Shown: one piece after another, positions 55,484 through 63,406 of the stretch
Numbering within the stretch: the first letter of the stretch is position 1
Layout: every line of letters begins with the position of its first letter
Origin: JALZEG01 sp035942255
GTDB taxonomy: Bacteria; Actinomycetota; CADDZG01; WHSQ01
Assembly (NCBI GenBank): GCA_035942255.1
Contig: DASZDG010000141.1
Span: 68,958-132,957 of the forward strand
Direction: 5' to 3'
DNA: 64,000 nucleotides
The notes under the pieces: model-generated
What the model saw: only the letters and a program-made list of their open reading frames with translations
Database searches by the model: none
Told to the model about the DNA's origin: nothing
Made by a program: the position numbers and the translations under genes

Positions 55484-56941
55484 ATGAGGTACCTGTCGCC
55501 GTTGGCGGGCGAATTCAACCGAGTCAAGGATATTTCCCGCCACTCGGAGCGCGGCGCTGAGTTCGAGCGATTCGTCGGACGCCTGTTTCAGGCGGCGAGG
55601 TTCCAGGTGGAGATGAATCCCGCCGCGGCGCGCCCGCGGCAGACGGATCTCGCCGCCAGGTATGGAAACGACGTCTACCTGGTCGAAGTCAAGGCGGGCG
55701 GGAGGAAGTCCACCATCGACGCCGTCGACGCGGTCCGTACACGCCTCGAAGAGGTAGAGGGGTCGGTTACCGGGATCCTCGTCAGCCTCGCGGGCTTCTC
55801 GCGCAACGCGATATCGCGCGTGGAGGAGAAACGAGCACGTCCGGTCCTTCTCCTCAGCGGTGACGAGATCGATCACCTCTGCGACCGTCCAGAAGACCTG
55901 CGGGGGCTTCTCGTAGCGAAGCAGCGTCGTCTGTCTATCCAGGGGAAGGTGCTACTGGATGAACCCGACGGCGGTCGGGGGATTGTGCTCCCCGCGATCC
56001 CTCACGCACTGAGGTCCGATGCCGAGTTCCTGTTGGGCGACGGCAGCCGGAAAGCCTCCGTGGATTGCGATGGGGGCTTCGGAGGGTTTGTATTCGCGGA
56101 AGAGCTGCTCGATGTCGACTGGGTGCCTGGAGGGGGCAGCGGAGTGTCCATCGACTTGCCACTCTCGGTTCGTGACGCGGACGAGCTTGCTCGACTCGTT
56201 GACGCGCTGGCTGCATCTGGATGGGGCGGAAAGTCCGCGTGGTGGTCGATCAACCAACGGTCGATCAACTGGCATGGAATCGGTGCTCAATCGTTCGTGG
56301 ACGCCCTTCGGGGGGCCGAAGAGCGCTATACGGCACCGGGCCCGTTTCACGGGACAGAAGACGTCTGCCTGTACGACGTCTTCGACGGCGGCCATTACAC
56401 GTTGACCGCCAACGTGAGGGCTTCCGCGCCCAGGCGGGTGTTCCGCGGCGGCATGTCGATGCAGATGATCGGTGTTCCCCTCGACACGGGGCCCCTCGAA
56501 CAGTTGCGGGACATGTTTGCCGTCGGCCGCCCCGTCTACTTTCGTGCTCTGACCGAACGTGCGGTGACCACGGTGCACCTGTGGCCGGATCAGGTTGAGG
56601 TTCACCCGTCGGGATTGATCGTTCGCACGTACGACTTCGAGACCGAGGAAGAGAAGGAATGGGTCGCGGGCATAGTCGTGCCGAATCCCTTCTTCAGGAG
56701 CGGCCGAGGCGTCCCCCTTCCAGACGATCAGCTGATCGCGCTGCGACAGTCCGAGCTTCTTCTGTGTCCTCTCAGATCGCACCACTACGACGATGACCGT
56801 GAACGGAGGTACTTCCTGTGGGCGATTCACTGGACGTGGACGTCCGACGCGCTCGTTGTGAGCGTGGTCGCAGATTGGGACGATCCTCGTGACGGGGCCG
56901 ACCCGACCGAGGAGATCGCTCCCGCGGCCCCCGCTAGGTAG
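55484..56941 (+). CDS. PD-(D/E)xK nuclease-like (Mrr/REase-type) protein with unknown C-terminal region
   Basis: The product has 485 residues. Residues about 20-130 fit a restriction-endonuclease-like core: GAEFERFVGRLFQAARFQVE, Asp55 in PRQTDLAARYG, then Glu68-x-Lys70 in VYLVEVKAGGRK, and a Gln/Ser-type strand (SVTGILVSLAGFS). The remaining about 350 residues (for example WGGKSAWWSINQRSINWHGI, MSMQMIGVPLDTGPLEQLRD, VHPSGLIVRTYDFETEEEKE) match nothing I know. Codon usage is clearly less GC-biased than in neighbours, suggesting recent acquisition. No methyltransferase or other restriction subunit is nearby. A defence or DNA-processing role is inferred. It overlaps the convergent gene by 8 bp. 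Confidence 0.7.
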   Translation: MRYLSPLAGEFNRVKDISRHSERGAEFERFVGRLFQAARFQVEMNPAAARPRQTDLAARYGNDVYLVEVKAGGRKSTIDAVDAVRTRLEEVEGSVTGILVSLAGFSRNAISRVEEKRARPVLLLSGDEIDHLCDRPEDLRGLLVAKQRRLSIQGKVLLDEPDGGRGIVLPAIPHALRSDAEFLLGDGSRKASVDCDGGFGGFVFAEELLDVDWVPGGGSGVSIDLPLSVRDADELARLVDALAASGWGGKSAWWSINQRSINWHGIGAQSFVDALRGAEERYTAPGPFHGTEDVCLYDVFDGGHYTLTANVRASAPRRVFRGGMSMQMIGVPLDTGPLEQLRDMFAVGRPVYFRALTERAVTTVHLWPDQVEVHPSGLIVRTYDFETEEEKEWVAGIVVPNPFFRSGRGVPLPDDQLIALRQSELLLCPLRSHHYDDDRERRYFLWAIHWTWTSDALVVSVVADWDDPRDGADPTEEIAPAAPAR

Positions 56942-59672
56942 TACGGGCCCCCAGCGGGCGCGCCGGGGTCGGGTGCGTCAGCCTGATCCGCGCGTCGAGC
57001 GCTATCGCTCCCGCGCCGGCATGCCCGACGAGCACGGGGTTGAGGTCCAGCTCCGCGATGTGCGGGAGGTCCTCGACCATCGCCGACACGCGGAACAGCA
57101 GCGACCTGACGGCCTCGCGGTCGAGCGGGGGCTGACCGCGGTAGCCCTCGAACAGCGGCCACGCGCGCAACGACTGCAGCATCTCGTCGACGTCGGTCTC
57201 GGTCACCGGTGTGATGCGCACCGCGACGTCCCGCATGAGCTCGACGAGCGTCCCGCCGTACCCACACGCGAGCAGGGGGCCGAACAGCGGGTCGTGCGTG
57301 ACGCCGACGAAGAGCTCGGCCCCCTCCTGCGTGACCATCTGCTGGACGAGGAAGCCGTCGAGCCGGTCGGCGAGCCCCTGCTCCCGCAGCGACGCCTCGA
57401 TCTCTCGGGCCGCGGCGGCCGCTTCCGACGGCGTCTCCAGCCCGAGCCGGACCCCACCGACGTCCGTCTTGTGGACGATCGTGCGCGAGTCGATCTTGAT
57501 CGCGACCGGGCACCCGACCGAGGCCGCCGCGGCCTCCACCTCCTCCGCGGAGGACACGAGCATCGTGCGCGCGGTCGGGATCCCGTAGTGGCCGAGCAGG
57601 CGCTGCACCGCGCTCTGCTCGAGCCAGCGCTCCCCGCCTTCGAGCATCGACGCGGCGAGGTGCACCGCCTCCGCGCGGTCTACGTCCGGGAGCTCGGGGA
57701 CCGAGCCCTCAGGCCTCCGCCGCCACGACGCGTACCGGGCGACGCGGCCGAGAGCGCGCGCCGCGGCCTCCGGGAACGCGAACGACGGGACGACGAGGTC
57801 GCCGGTGCGGAGCTGACGGTGGATGCCGTGCACTCCGAGGAAGCAGGCGATCACGGTCTTGTCGCGGATCGCCGCGGCGGTCTGCGCGAGCGCGGCGGCG
57901 ACGTCCTCGGCCTTCGTCACCAGCGGCGGGATGAAGATCACGATCACCGTTTCCACGTTCGGGTCGGCCGCGAGCAGCTCCAGCGACCGCGCGTACTGCT
58001 CCGCCGTGGCAGAGGCGATCATGTCTACGGGATTGCCGACGCTCGCCTCCTGGGGGAGCAGCTCCCGCAGCGCGGCCTTCGTCTCGGGGGCCGGGTCGGG
58101 CACCGCCAAGCCCGAGGCCTCGCACGCGTCGGCGCACAGGATGCCGAGGCCGCCGGCGTTCGTGAGGATGCCGACACCGGCACCGTTCGGAAGCGGCTGG
58201 TTCGCCAGCAGGCTCGCGACGTCGAACAGCTCCTCGAGCGTGTCCGTCCGGATGACGCCGGCCTGGTGGAAGAGCGCGTCTACGGCCACGTCGCCGGCCG
58301 CGAGGCTGCCGGTGTGCGACGCCGCGGCGCGGGCCCCGGCCTGGGAACGCCCGCTCTTGACCGCGACGATCGGCTTGCGACGCGACACTCGCCGCGCGAT
58401 GCGCGCGAACTTCCTCGGGTTCCCGAACGACTCGAGGTACAGGAGGATCACGTCGGTGCACTCGTCCGTCTCCCAGAACTGCAGCAGGTCGTTCCCGGAG
58501 ATGTCGGCCTTGTTGCCGACGGAGACGAAGCTGGACATCCCGAGCCCCAGCTCCCTGGTCCTGTCGATGACCGCGATGCCGAGCGCGCCGGACTGCGACG
58601 AGAACCCGAGGCGTCCGGCGGCCGGCGCGTGGGGAGCGAAGCTCGCGTTCAAGCGCACGTCGTCGTGCGTGTTCATGAGCCCCATGCAGTTCGGCCCGAC
58701 GATCCGCATGCCGTAGCCGCGCGCGATCTCGAGCAGCTCGCGCTGGCGGGCCTCTCCCTCTTCGTCGGTCTCGGCGAACCCCGCGGAGATCACGAGCAGA
58801 GCCTTGACGCCCTTCTCGCCGCACTCGCGCGCGACGGGCGAGACGGCGGGGGCCGGGACGACGATCACCGCGAGGTCGACGTCGCCCGGTACATCGAGCA
58901 CCGACGGGTACGCGCGCACGGACTGCACGACGCCGGCCTTCGGGTTCACCGGGTAGACCGGGCCCTCGAAGCCCCCGTCGATGAGGTTGCGGAAGACCTC
59001 CCCCGAGATCGTCCCCCTGCGCCGCGACGCTCCGATCACCGCGACCGAGCGCGGCTTGAGGAACCGGGCGACGCCGGCCGCGGCCGAGACCGCCTCCCTC
59101 CGCTCGAACGACTCGATCGCCTCGGGGGTCGGCGAGGTCGGGAACTCGGCGTGCACCACGCCGTCTTCCTGCGACGTCTGCACCGGGAGGTCGAGATTGT
59201 GGATGATCTCGAGCATGTCCGCGTTCGCCGCGAGCACCTCGGCCTCGAACGTCGTGATCGCCGCCTCCGCGGCGGCCTCGCCGAGATGCTCGATGAGGAC
59301 GCTGCCGAGCCCGCGTCCCTGGTGGTCGTCGTCGACGACCAGCGCCATCTCCGCGCGCCCGGGGGTCGTCCGGAAGTAGCTCGCCAGAGCGATCACCGAC
59401 CGCCGCTCGTCGATGCCGGTCTCCGCGACGAGCGAGAACGAGCCGCGGTAGTCGACCTCCGCGAAGCGCCTCAACGACTCCTCCGTCGGATGCGCCGCCG
59501 CGTGGAAGCGCATCCGCGTCGAGCCGCGCGACAGCCGGCCGAACAGGTCCACGAGCCGGGGCAGGTCCGGCGCGAGCACCGGACGGATGCGCACGGTCGA
59601 GCCGTCCCGCAGCGGGACGTGGACGGCGCGGTGCTCCGGGTATCCGGGCGGGTGAGGGCCGGCCGTCACCAT
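56934..59672 (-). CDS. GNAT acetyltransferase fused to acyl-CoA synthetase (NDP-forming) domains, Pat-like
   Basis: The product has 912 residues. Residues about 20-190 are a GNAT domain (VRIRPVLAPDLPRLVDLFGR, MALVVDDDHQGRGLGSVLIE). From about 205 a CoA-binding Rossmann domain (RSVAVIGASRRRGTISGEVF) and succinyl-CoA-ligase-like domains follow, with the phospho-His motif ASHTGSLAAGD near residue 451. An ATP-grasp domain is at the C-terminus (AIKIDSRTIVHKTDVGGVRL). The same parts occur in Pat-type protein lysine acetyltransferases, which often use CoA metabolites to set activity, but the order differs between subgroups. It may regulate acyl-CoA synthetases. It starts 10 bp after the stop of the gene upstream. 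Confidence 0.9.
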   Translation of the reverse strand: MVTAGPHPPGYPEHRAVHVPLRDGSTVRIRPVLAPDLPRLVDLFGRLSRGSTRMRFHAAAHPTEESLRRFAEVDYRGSFSLVAETGIDERRSVIALASYFRTTPGRAEMALVVDDDHQGRGLGSVLIEHLGEAAAEAAITTFEAEVLAANADMLEIIHNLDLPVQTSQEDGVVHAEFPTSPTPEAIESFERREAVSAAAGVARFLKPRSVAVIGASRRRGTISGEVFRNLIDGGFEGPVYPVNPKAGVVQSVRAYPSVLDVPGDVDLAVIVVPAPAVSPVARECGEKGVKALLVISAGFAETDEEGEARQRELLEIARGYGMRIVGPNCMGLMNTHDDVRLNASFAPHAPAAGRLGFSSQSGALGIAVIDRTRELGLGMSSFVSVGNKADISGNDLLQFWETDECTDVILLYLESFGNPRKFARIARRVSRRKPIVAVKSGRSQAGARAAASHTGSLAAGDVAVDALFHQAGVIRTDTLEELFDVASLLANQPLPNGAGVGILTNAGGLGILCADACEASGLAVPDPAPETKAALRELLPQEASVGNPVDMIASATAEQYARSLELLAADPNVETVIVIFIPPLVTKAEDVAAALAQTAAAIRDKTVIACFLGVHGIHRQLRTGDLVVPSFAFPEAAARALGRVARYASWRRRPEGSVPELPDVDRAEAVHLAASMLEGGERWLEQSAVQRLLGHYGIPTARTMLVSSAEEVEAAAASVGCPVAIKIDSRTIVHKTDVGGVRLGLETPSEAAAAAREIEASLREQGLADRLDGFLVQQMVTQEGAELFVGVTHDPLFGPLLACGYGGTLVELMRDVAVRITPVTETDVDEMLQSLRAWPLFEGYRGQPPLDREAVRSLLFRVSAMVEDLPHIAELDLNPVLVGHAGAGAIALDARIRLTHPTPARPLGARTT

Positions 59673-59682
59673 GCGGCCGACC

Positions 59683-60207
59683 CTACGACTCCTCCGGCTC
59701 CAGCACGTTCCGGACGGCGGCGATGATCGCGGCAGGACCGCGGAGCGCGCCGACGACCGCGGTGCGGCCCTTGTACCGCGCTGCGTCGAGCCTCCCCTCG
59801 AGGGCGACGACGGACGGTGAGGCCGAGTCCGCGGCGCACCGCAACAGGGGGAGCGCCGTCCCGCGCGACGGATGCGTACCCGGGTCGACGTAGACGATCG
59901 CCGCGTCGACCGGGGCTCGCAGCGCGCACTCCTCGCCCCGCATCAGCGGGCAACGCACTGCACCGCTCGGGCCCGCGCACGTCCTCACCTTCCAGCCCTC
60001 GTCCTCCAGGGCCGCCCCGAGCGGCGAGGCGGGGTGGTCGCCGACGACGAGCGCCGCGGGGCGCGGCACCAGCGAGTGCCGCGGGCGCGGCCTCCCCGGG
60101 ACGTACCGGTTCAGCAGGCCGGCGAGCTCCGGGCGGCCCAGGTCGAGGGCCTTGCCCAGCAGCTCCACATCCGGCATCGGTTCCAGAACGCGTCGGTCGA
60201 GCGTCAT
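59683..60207 (-). CDS. Protein of unknown function (174 aa)
   Basis: ATG 60207 has a full SD (AAGGAGGT). The N-terminal part is MTLDRRVLEPMPDVELLGKA and LDLGRPELAGLLNRYVPGRP. A Rossmann-like alternation follows (AALVVGDHPASPLGAALEDE, DAAIVYVDPGTHP, VVALEGRLDAARYKGRTAVV) with a Cys cluster between (CAGPSGAVRCPLMRGEECAL). It looks like a degenerate receiver or nucleotide-binding fold, without a recognisable active site. It directly precedes the GNAT/acyl-CoA synthetase gene by 10 bp and is probably co-transcribed. Confidence 0.65.
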   Translation of the reverse strand: MTLDRRVLEPMPDVELLGKALDLGRPELAGLLNRYVPGRPRPRHSLVPRPAALVVGDHPASPLGAALEDEGWKVRTCAGPSGAVRCPLMRGEECALRAPVDAAIVYVDPGTHPSRGTALPLLRCAADSASPSVVALEGRLDAARYKGRTAVVGALRGPAAIIAAVRNVLEPEES

Positions 60208-60211
60208 CGCG

Positions 60212-60227
60212 ACCACCTCCTTGTGGT
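60212..60227 (-). promoter_or_regulatory. Small hairpin holding the ribosome binding site of the 60207 gene
   Basis: On the minus strand ACCAC and GTGGT pair across the loop AAGGAG. The SD core therefore sits in the loop and its GGTG side in the stem, 5 bases before ATG 60207. This could tune translation; the effect is inferred. Confidence 0.35.
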
Positions 60228-60362
60228 GATTCCACAGGGAGGGGCGCCTGCCGGTTAGGGACCATCGGCCCCGGTCCGAGAGGCCGAACGGCTCCTCGGT
60301 CCCTCGGAACGGTCCGCGTCGTTCGGGAGTCGGTTCGGTAGCGAGAACGCCGGAGGGCCGGA

Positions 60363-62876
60363 ATGAGACTGCACGCACGACGATTGCTCCCGTTGCTCGT
60401 CGCGACGATCGTCGCGGCCGCCGGGCTTCCCGCCCGCGCGGCCGTCACCACGTGTCGCGGCGAGGAGGCGACGATCGTCGGGACCGCCGGCGAGGACGAG
60501 ATCGTCGGGACGCGCGGCCGGGACGTCGTCGCGGCAGGCGACGGGAACGATCGGGTCGACGGGAGCGGTGGGGACGACCTCATCTGCGGTGGCGGCGACC
60601 ACGACGAGCTCTGGGGCGGTGAGGGCGCCGACCGGCTCTACGGCGGGCGAGACTCCGACATGCTGCGGGGCGACGCGGGCGACGACGTGCTCGACACCGG
60701 CGAGGCGAGCCGGGGGCGCGGCGGCTGGGCGGGCGAAGGCCTCGAAGGTGGGCCCGGTTCCGACACCCTCGTCGGCAACGGGAACCAGAGCCGGCACCGG
60801 GCGACGGTCTACCCGGTTGGAGGCGAAGGCTCCGTCGTCGACCTCGCCGCGGGCACGCTCACGGACGCGGGCGGCACGGACACGCTCACCGGGATCACCG
60901 GGTTCTACGGGACCGGCCAGGACGACGTCGTCACGGGCACCGACGGCGACGACCACTTCTTCCTCGGCGACGGCGACGATCGTGCCGACGCCGCAGGGGG
61001 CGACGACGTCGTCTTCGGGACCGACGGCACCGACGAGCTCACGGGCGGCGCGGGCGCCGACCGGCTGTTTCCCGCGGGGGGCCGCGACTCCGTGGCGGGA
61101 GGGCCCGGGATCGACCTCGTCTCCTACCGCTACCACGGTGACGCCCTCGCGGTCGACCTCGCGGCCGGGACGGCAACCGGCCTCGGCGCCGACTCGCTCA
61201 CCGGGATCGAGCACGCGGAGGGCGGCGCCCTCGACGACGTCCTGACCGGGGACGAGGGACCCAACGCCTTGAGGGGCGGTCCCGGGGACGACGCTCTCGA
61301 CGGTGCCGGCGGGAGCGACGAGCTCGCCGGAGGGAAGGGGAAGGATCACTGCCTTCGAGGCGAGATCCTGTCGGGATGTGAGGCCGCGGGCGTACCCGAG
61401 GTGCAGCCCCCGCCCGGCTACGACCGGTTCCGCTCCCATCCGTGCTCCGCCGCCGGAGCGATCACGGGCACGTCGGGCGACGACGCGCTGTCCGGCACCG
61501 AGGACGACGACGTTATCTGCGGCTTCGGAGGCGTCGACGACATCACGGCGATCGGCGGCGACGACGTCGTGTACGGCGGCACGGGCGTCGACGTCGTCGA
61601 CGCGGGCACGGGCGAGGACGCGGTCGACGGAGGAGCGGCGGCGGACCGGATCGTCGCCGGCGCCGGCGACGACTTCGTCCTCGGCGGCGGTGACCGTGAC
61701 TACGTCGAGGCGGGTGACGGCCACGACGTGGTGGTCGGGGGGGCCGGCGCGGACTCGATCCATGGAGGCGAGGGCAACGACACGAGCAGCGGCCGCGGCG
61801 GCGGGGACGTCCTGGACGGCGGCCCCGGGAGCGACGCCTGCGTCGGGGGCGCCGGCGACGACCGCTACAGCGAGTGCGAGCGGTGTGCCGCGTCGACGGC
61901 AGCCTCGAAGGTCGCGTTCAGCCGGACGGGCGCCGCCCAGGGCGTCTACGTCATGGGCTCCGGCGGCTCCGGGGAACGCCGGGTCTCGGGCGACGTCCCG
62001 CCCCCGCGCGAGGGTCACGACTACGAGCCCGCGTGGTCCCCGGACGGGCAGAGGATCGCGTTCGACGGCGGCGGCTACGACGCGAACATCTATACGGTCG
62101 GCGCCGACGGGAGCGGGCTCGAGAAGATCGTCGACCAGGGCGACTCGTACGCGGCGTTCACCCCCGACTGGTCGCCCGACGGGGGCCGCATCGCGTTCGA
62201 GTCCGAATACCTCGGCGACGAGACGTTCGACGTCTACTCGGTCGCCGCCAGCGGCGGCGAGGTGGACGCGCTGACGGAGAGCGACGCCGGACGGTTCCAC
62301 CCGCGCCATTCGCCCGACGGCCGGGCGATCGCGGTGGAGGGGAACACCGACGAGTACGCGAAGCGCGTGTACCTGATGGGGCCCTCGGGCACGAACGAGA
62401 CCGAGCTGATGCCGGGGCACGTCGCGTACGCGCCGTCGTGGTCGCCGAGCTCGCAGTGGGTCGCGATCGCGGCGTCACCGGAGGAGTCGACGCGCTTCGA
62501 CGCGCACCTGGAGATCTTCCTCGTGCATCGCAGCGGCAGCGGTGTCACGCAGCTCACGGACGGGGAGGGGTCGAAGACCGAGCCGCGCTGGTCGCCGGAC
62601 GGGACCAGCGTGCTGTTCGTGCACGACGAGTCCGGCAACCGCAACCTCTGGATCGTCGACGCCGACGGAGGACCGCCGCGCCGGGTGACGAGCCTGCGCG
62701 GTCACGAGACGTCGCCACAGTGGTCGCCGGACGGTGAACGCATCGTGTTCCTGCTGGGCCGCGGCCGGTCCACCGACCTCTACGCGGTGGATCCCGACGG
62801 AGAGAACCTGCGGCGGCTCACGGACTCGGAGGGATACGAGACCGCGCCCCGGTGGCAGCCGAAGCGCTGTAGCTGA
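60363..62876 (+). CDS. Secreted RTX repeat protein fused to a TolB/PD40-type beta-propeller, E
   Basis: The product has 837 residues with a signal peptide over residues 1-26. Module A starts TCRGEEATIVGTAGEDEIVG and holds DDLICGGGDHDE, two spacer modules (VVDLAAGTLTDAGGTDTLTG, LAVDLAAGTATGLGADSLTG) and the cap KDHCLRGEILSGCEAAG. After a Pro-rich linker a second RTX block begins PCSAAGAITGTSGDDALSGT and ends DACVGGAGDDRYSECERC. From about 505, six repeats of the type YEPAWSPDGQRIAF occur (AWSPDG, DWSPDG, RHSPDG, SWSPSS, RWSPDG, QWSPDG), plus a closing APRWQP. This is a six- or seven-bladed propeller like TolB. SD GGAGGG precedes the ATG. Confidence 0.88.
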   Translation: MRLHARRLLPLLVATIVAAAGLPARAAVTTCRGEEATIVGTAGEDEIVGTRGRDVVAAGDGNDRVDGSGGDDLICGGGDHDELWGGEGADRLYGGRDSDMLRGDAGDDVLDTGEASRGRGGWAGEGLEGGPGSDTLVGNGNQSRHRATVYPVGGEGSVVDLAAGTLTDAGGTDTLTGITGFYGTGQDDVVTGTDGDDHFFLGDGDDRADAAGGDDVVFGTDGTDELTGGAGADRLFPAGGRDSVAGGPGIDLVSYRYHGDALAVDLAAGTATGLGADSLTGIEHAEGGALDDVLTGDEGPNALRGGPGDDALDGAGGSDELAGGKGKDHCLRGEILSGCEAAGVPEVQPPPGYDRFRSHPCSAAGAITGTSGDDALSGTEDDDVICGFGGVDDITAIGGDDVVYGGTGVDVVDAGTGEDAVDGGAAADRIVAGAGDDFVLGGGDRDYVEAGDGHDVVVGGAGADSIHGGEGNDTSSGRGGGDVLDGGPGSDACVGGAGDDRYSECERCAASTAASKVAFSRTGAAQGVYVMGSGGSGERRVSGDVPPPREGHDYEPAWSPDGQRIAFDGGGYDANIYTVGADGSGLEKIVDQGDSYAAFTPDWSPDGGRIAFESEYLGDETFDVYSVAASGGEVDALTESDAGRFHPRHSPDGRAIAVEGNTDEYAKRVYLMGPSGTNETELMPGHVAYAPSWSPSSQWVAIAASPEESTRFDAHLEIFLVHRSGSGVTQLTDGEGSKTEPRWSPDGTSVLFVHDESGNRNLWIVDADGGPPRRVTSLRGHETSPQWSPDGERIVFLLGRGRSTDLYAVDPDGENLRRLTDSEGYETAPRWQPKRCS

Positions 62877-62879
62877 GCG

Positions 62880-63311
62880 CTAGCGCCGCGGCGTAAGCGC
62901 GGCGGCTGCGAGGCCGGTCACGCCGAGGGCCGCGTGCACGACCTGGTCCGCCGCGTTCGACGCGATCTTGAACGTCTCCGGCCCCCAGATCGCGATCGAG
63001 ACCGTGACCGCGACGTACATGAGTCCCTTCACGATCGCGCCGGCGCGCGCCCACGCCGGCCGCACCGCGAACGCGAGCGCGACGACCCCGCTGATCAGCG
63101 CGGTCAGGTTGTGCCACCCGTTCGTCTCGAAGATGCCGAAGATGTGCCCGCTGCCGGCCGAGTCGACCGCGTCCGGCGTCGCCGGGAACGAGCTGTCGAC
63201 GGTGAAGCCGATGAGCGCGGAGGCGACGAGGAACACGCCCGAGGCGACGAGGTAGACGCGAGCGGGCGACCAGGCAATCGCCGAGGGGCCCGGTGCAATC
63301 GTCGCGTTCAC
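62880..63311 (-). CDS. DUF4383-like four-TM membrane protein
   Basis: The product has 143 residues with four TM helices. VYLVASGVFLVASALIGFTV, HIFGIFETNGWHNLTALISG and VVHAALGVTGLAAAALTP follow the DUF4383 pattern, including the N-x-x-H-N-L motif after TM1. Function of the family is unknown. The start is GTG 63311 with a strong SD (AGGAGG). It ends 3 bp from the stop of the RTX/propeller gene (convergent). Divergent from the RTX gene at 63407. Confidence 0.8.
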   Translation of the reverse strand: MNATIAPGPSAIAWSPARVYLVASGVFLVASALIGFTVDSSFPATPDAVDSAGSGHIFGIFETNGWHNLTALISGVVALAFAVRPAWARAGAIVKGLMYVAVTVSIAIWGPETFKIASNAADQVVHAALGVTGLAAAALTPRR

Positions 63312-63406
63312 GAGCGGGTCCTCCTTGCGTGCCGGGGTTCCTCCACGAAGTATCTTCCACGCGCCCCGCCAGCGTCGCCATACTCGACCGGACCGAAGGG
63401 AGGCAG

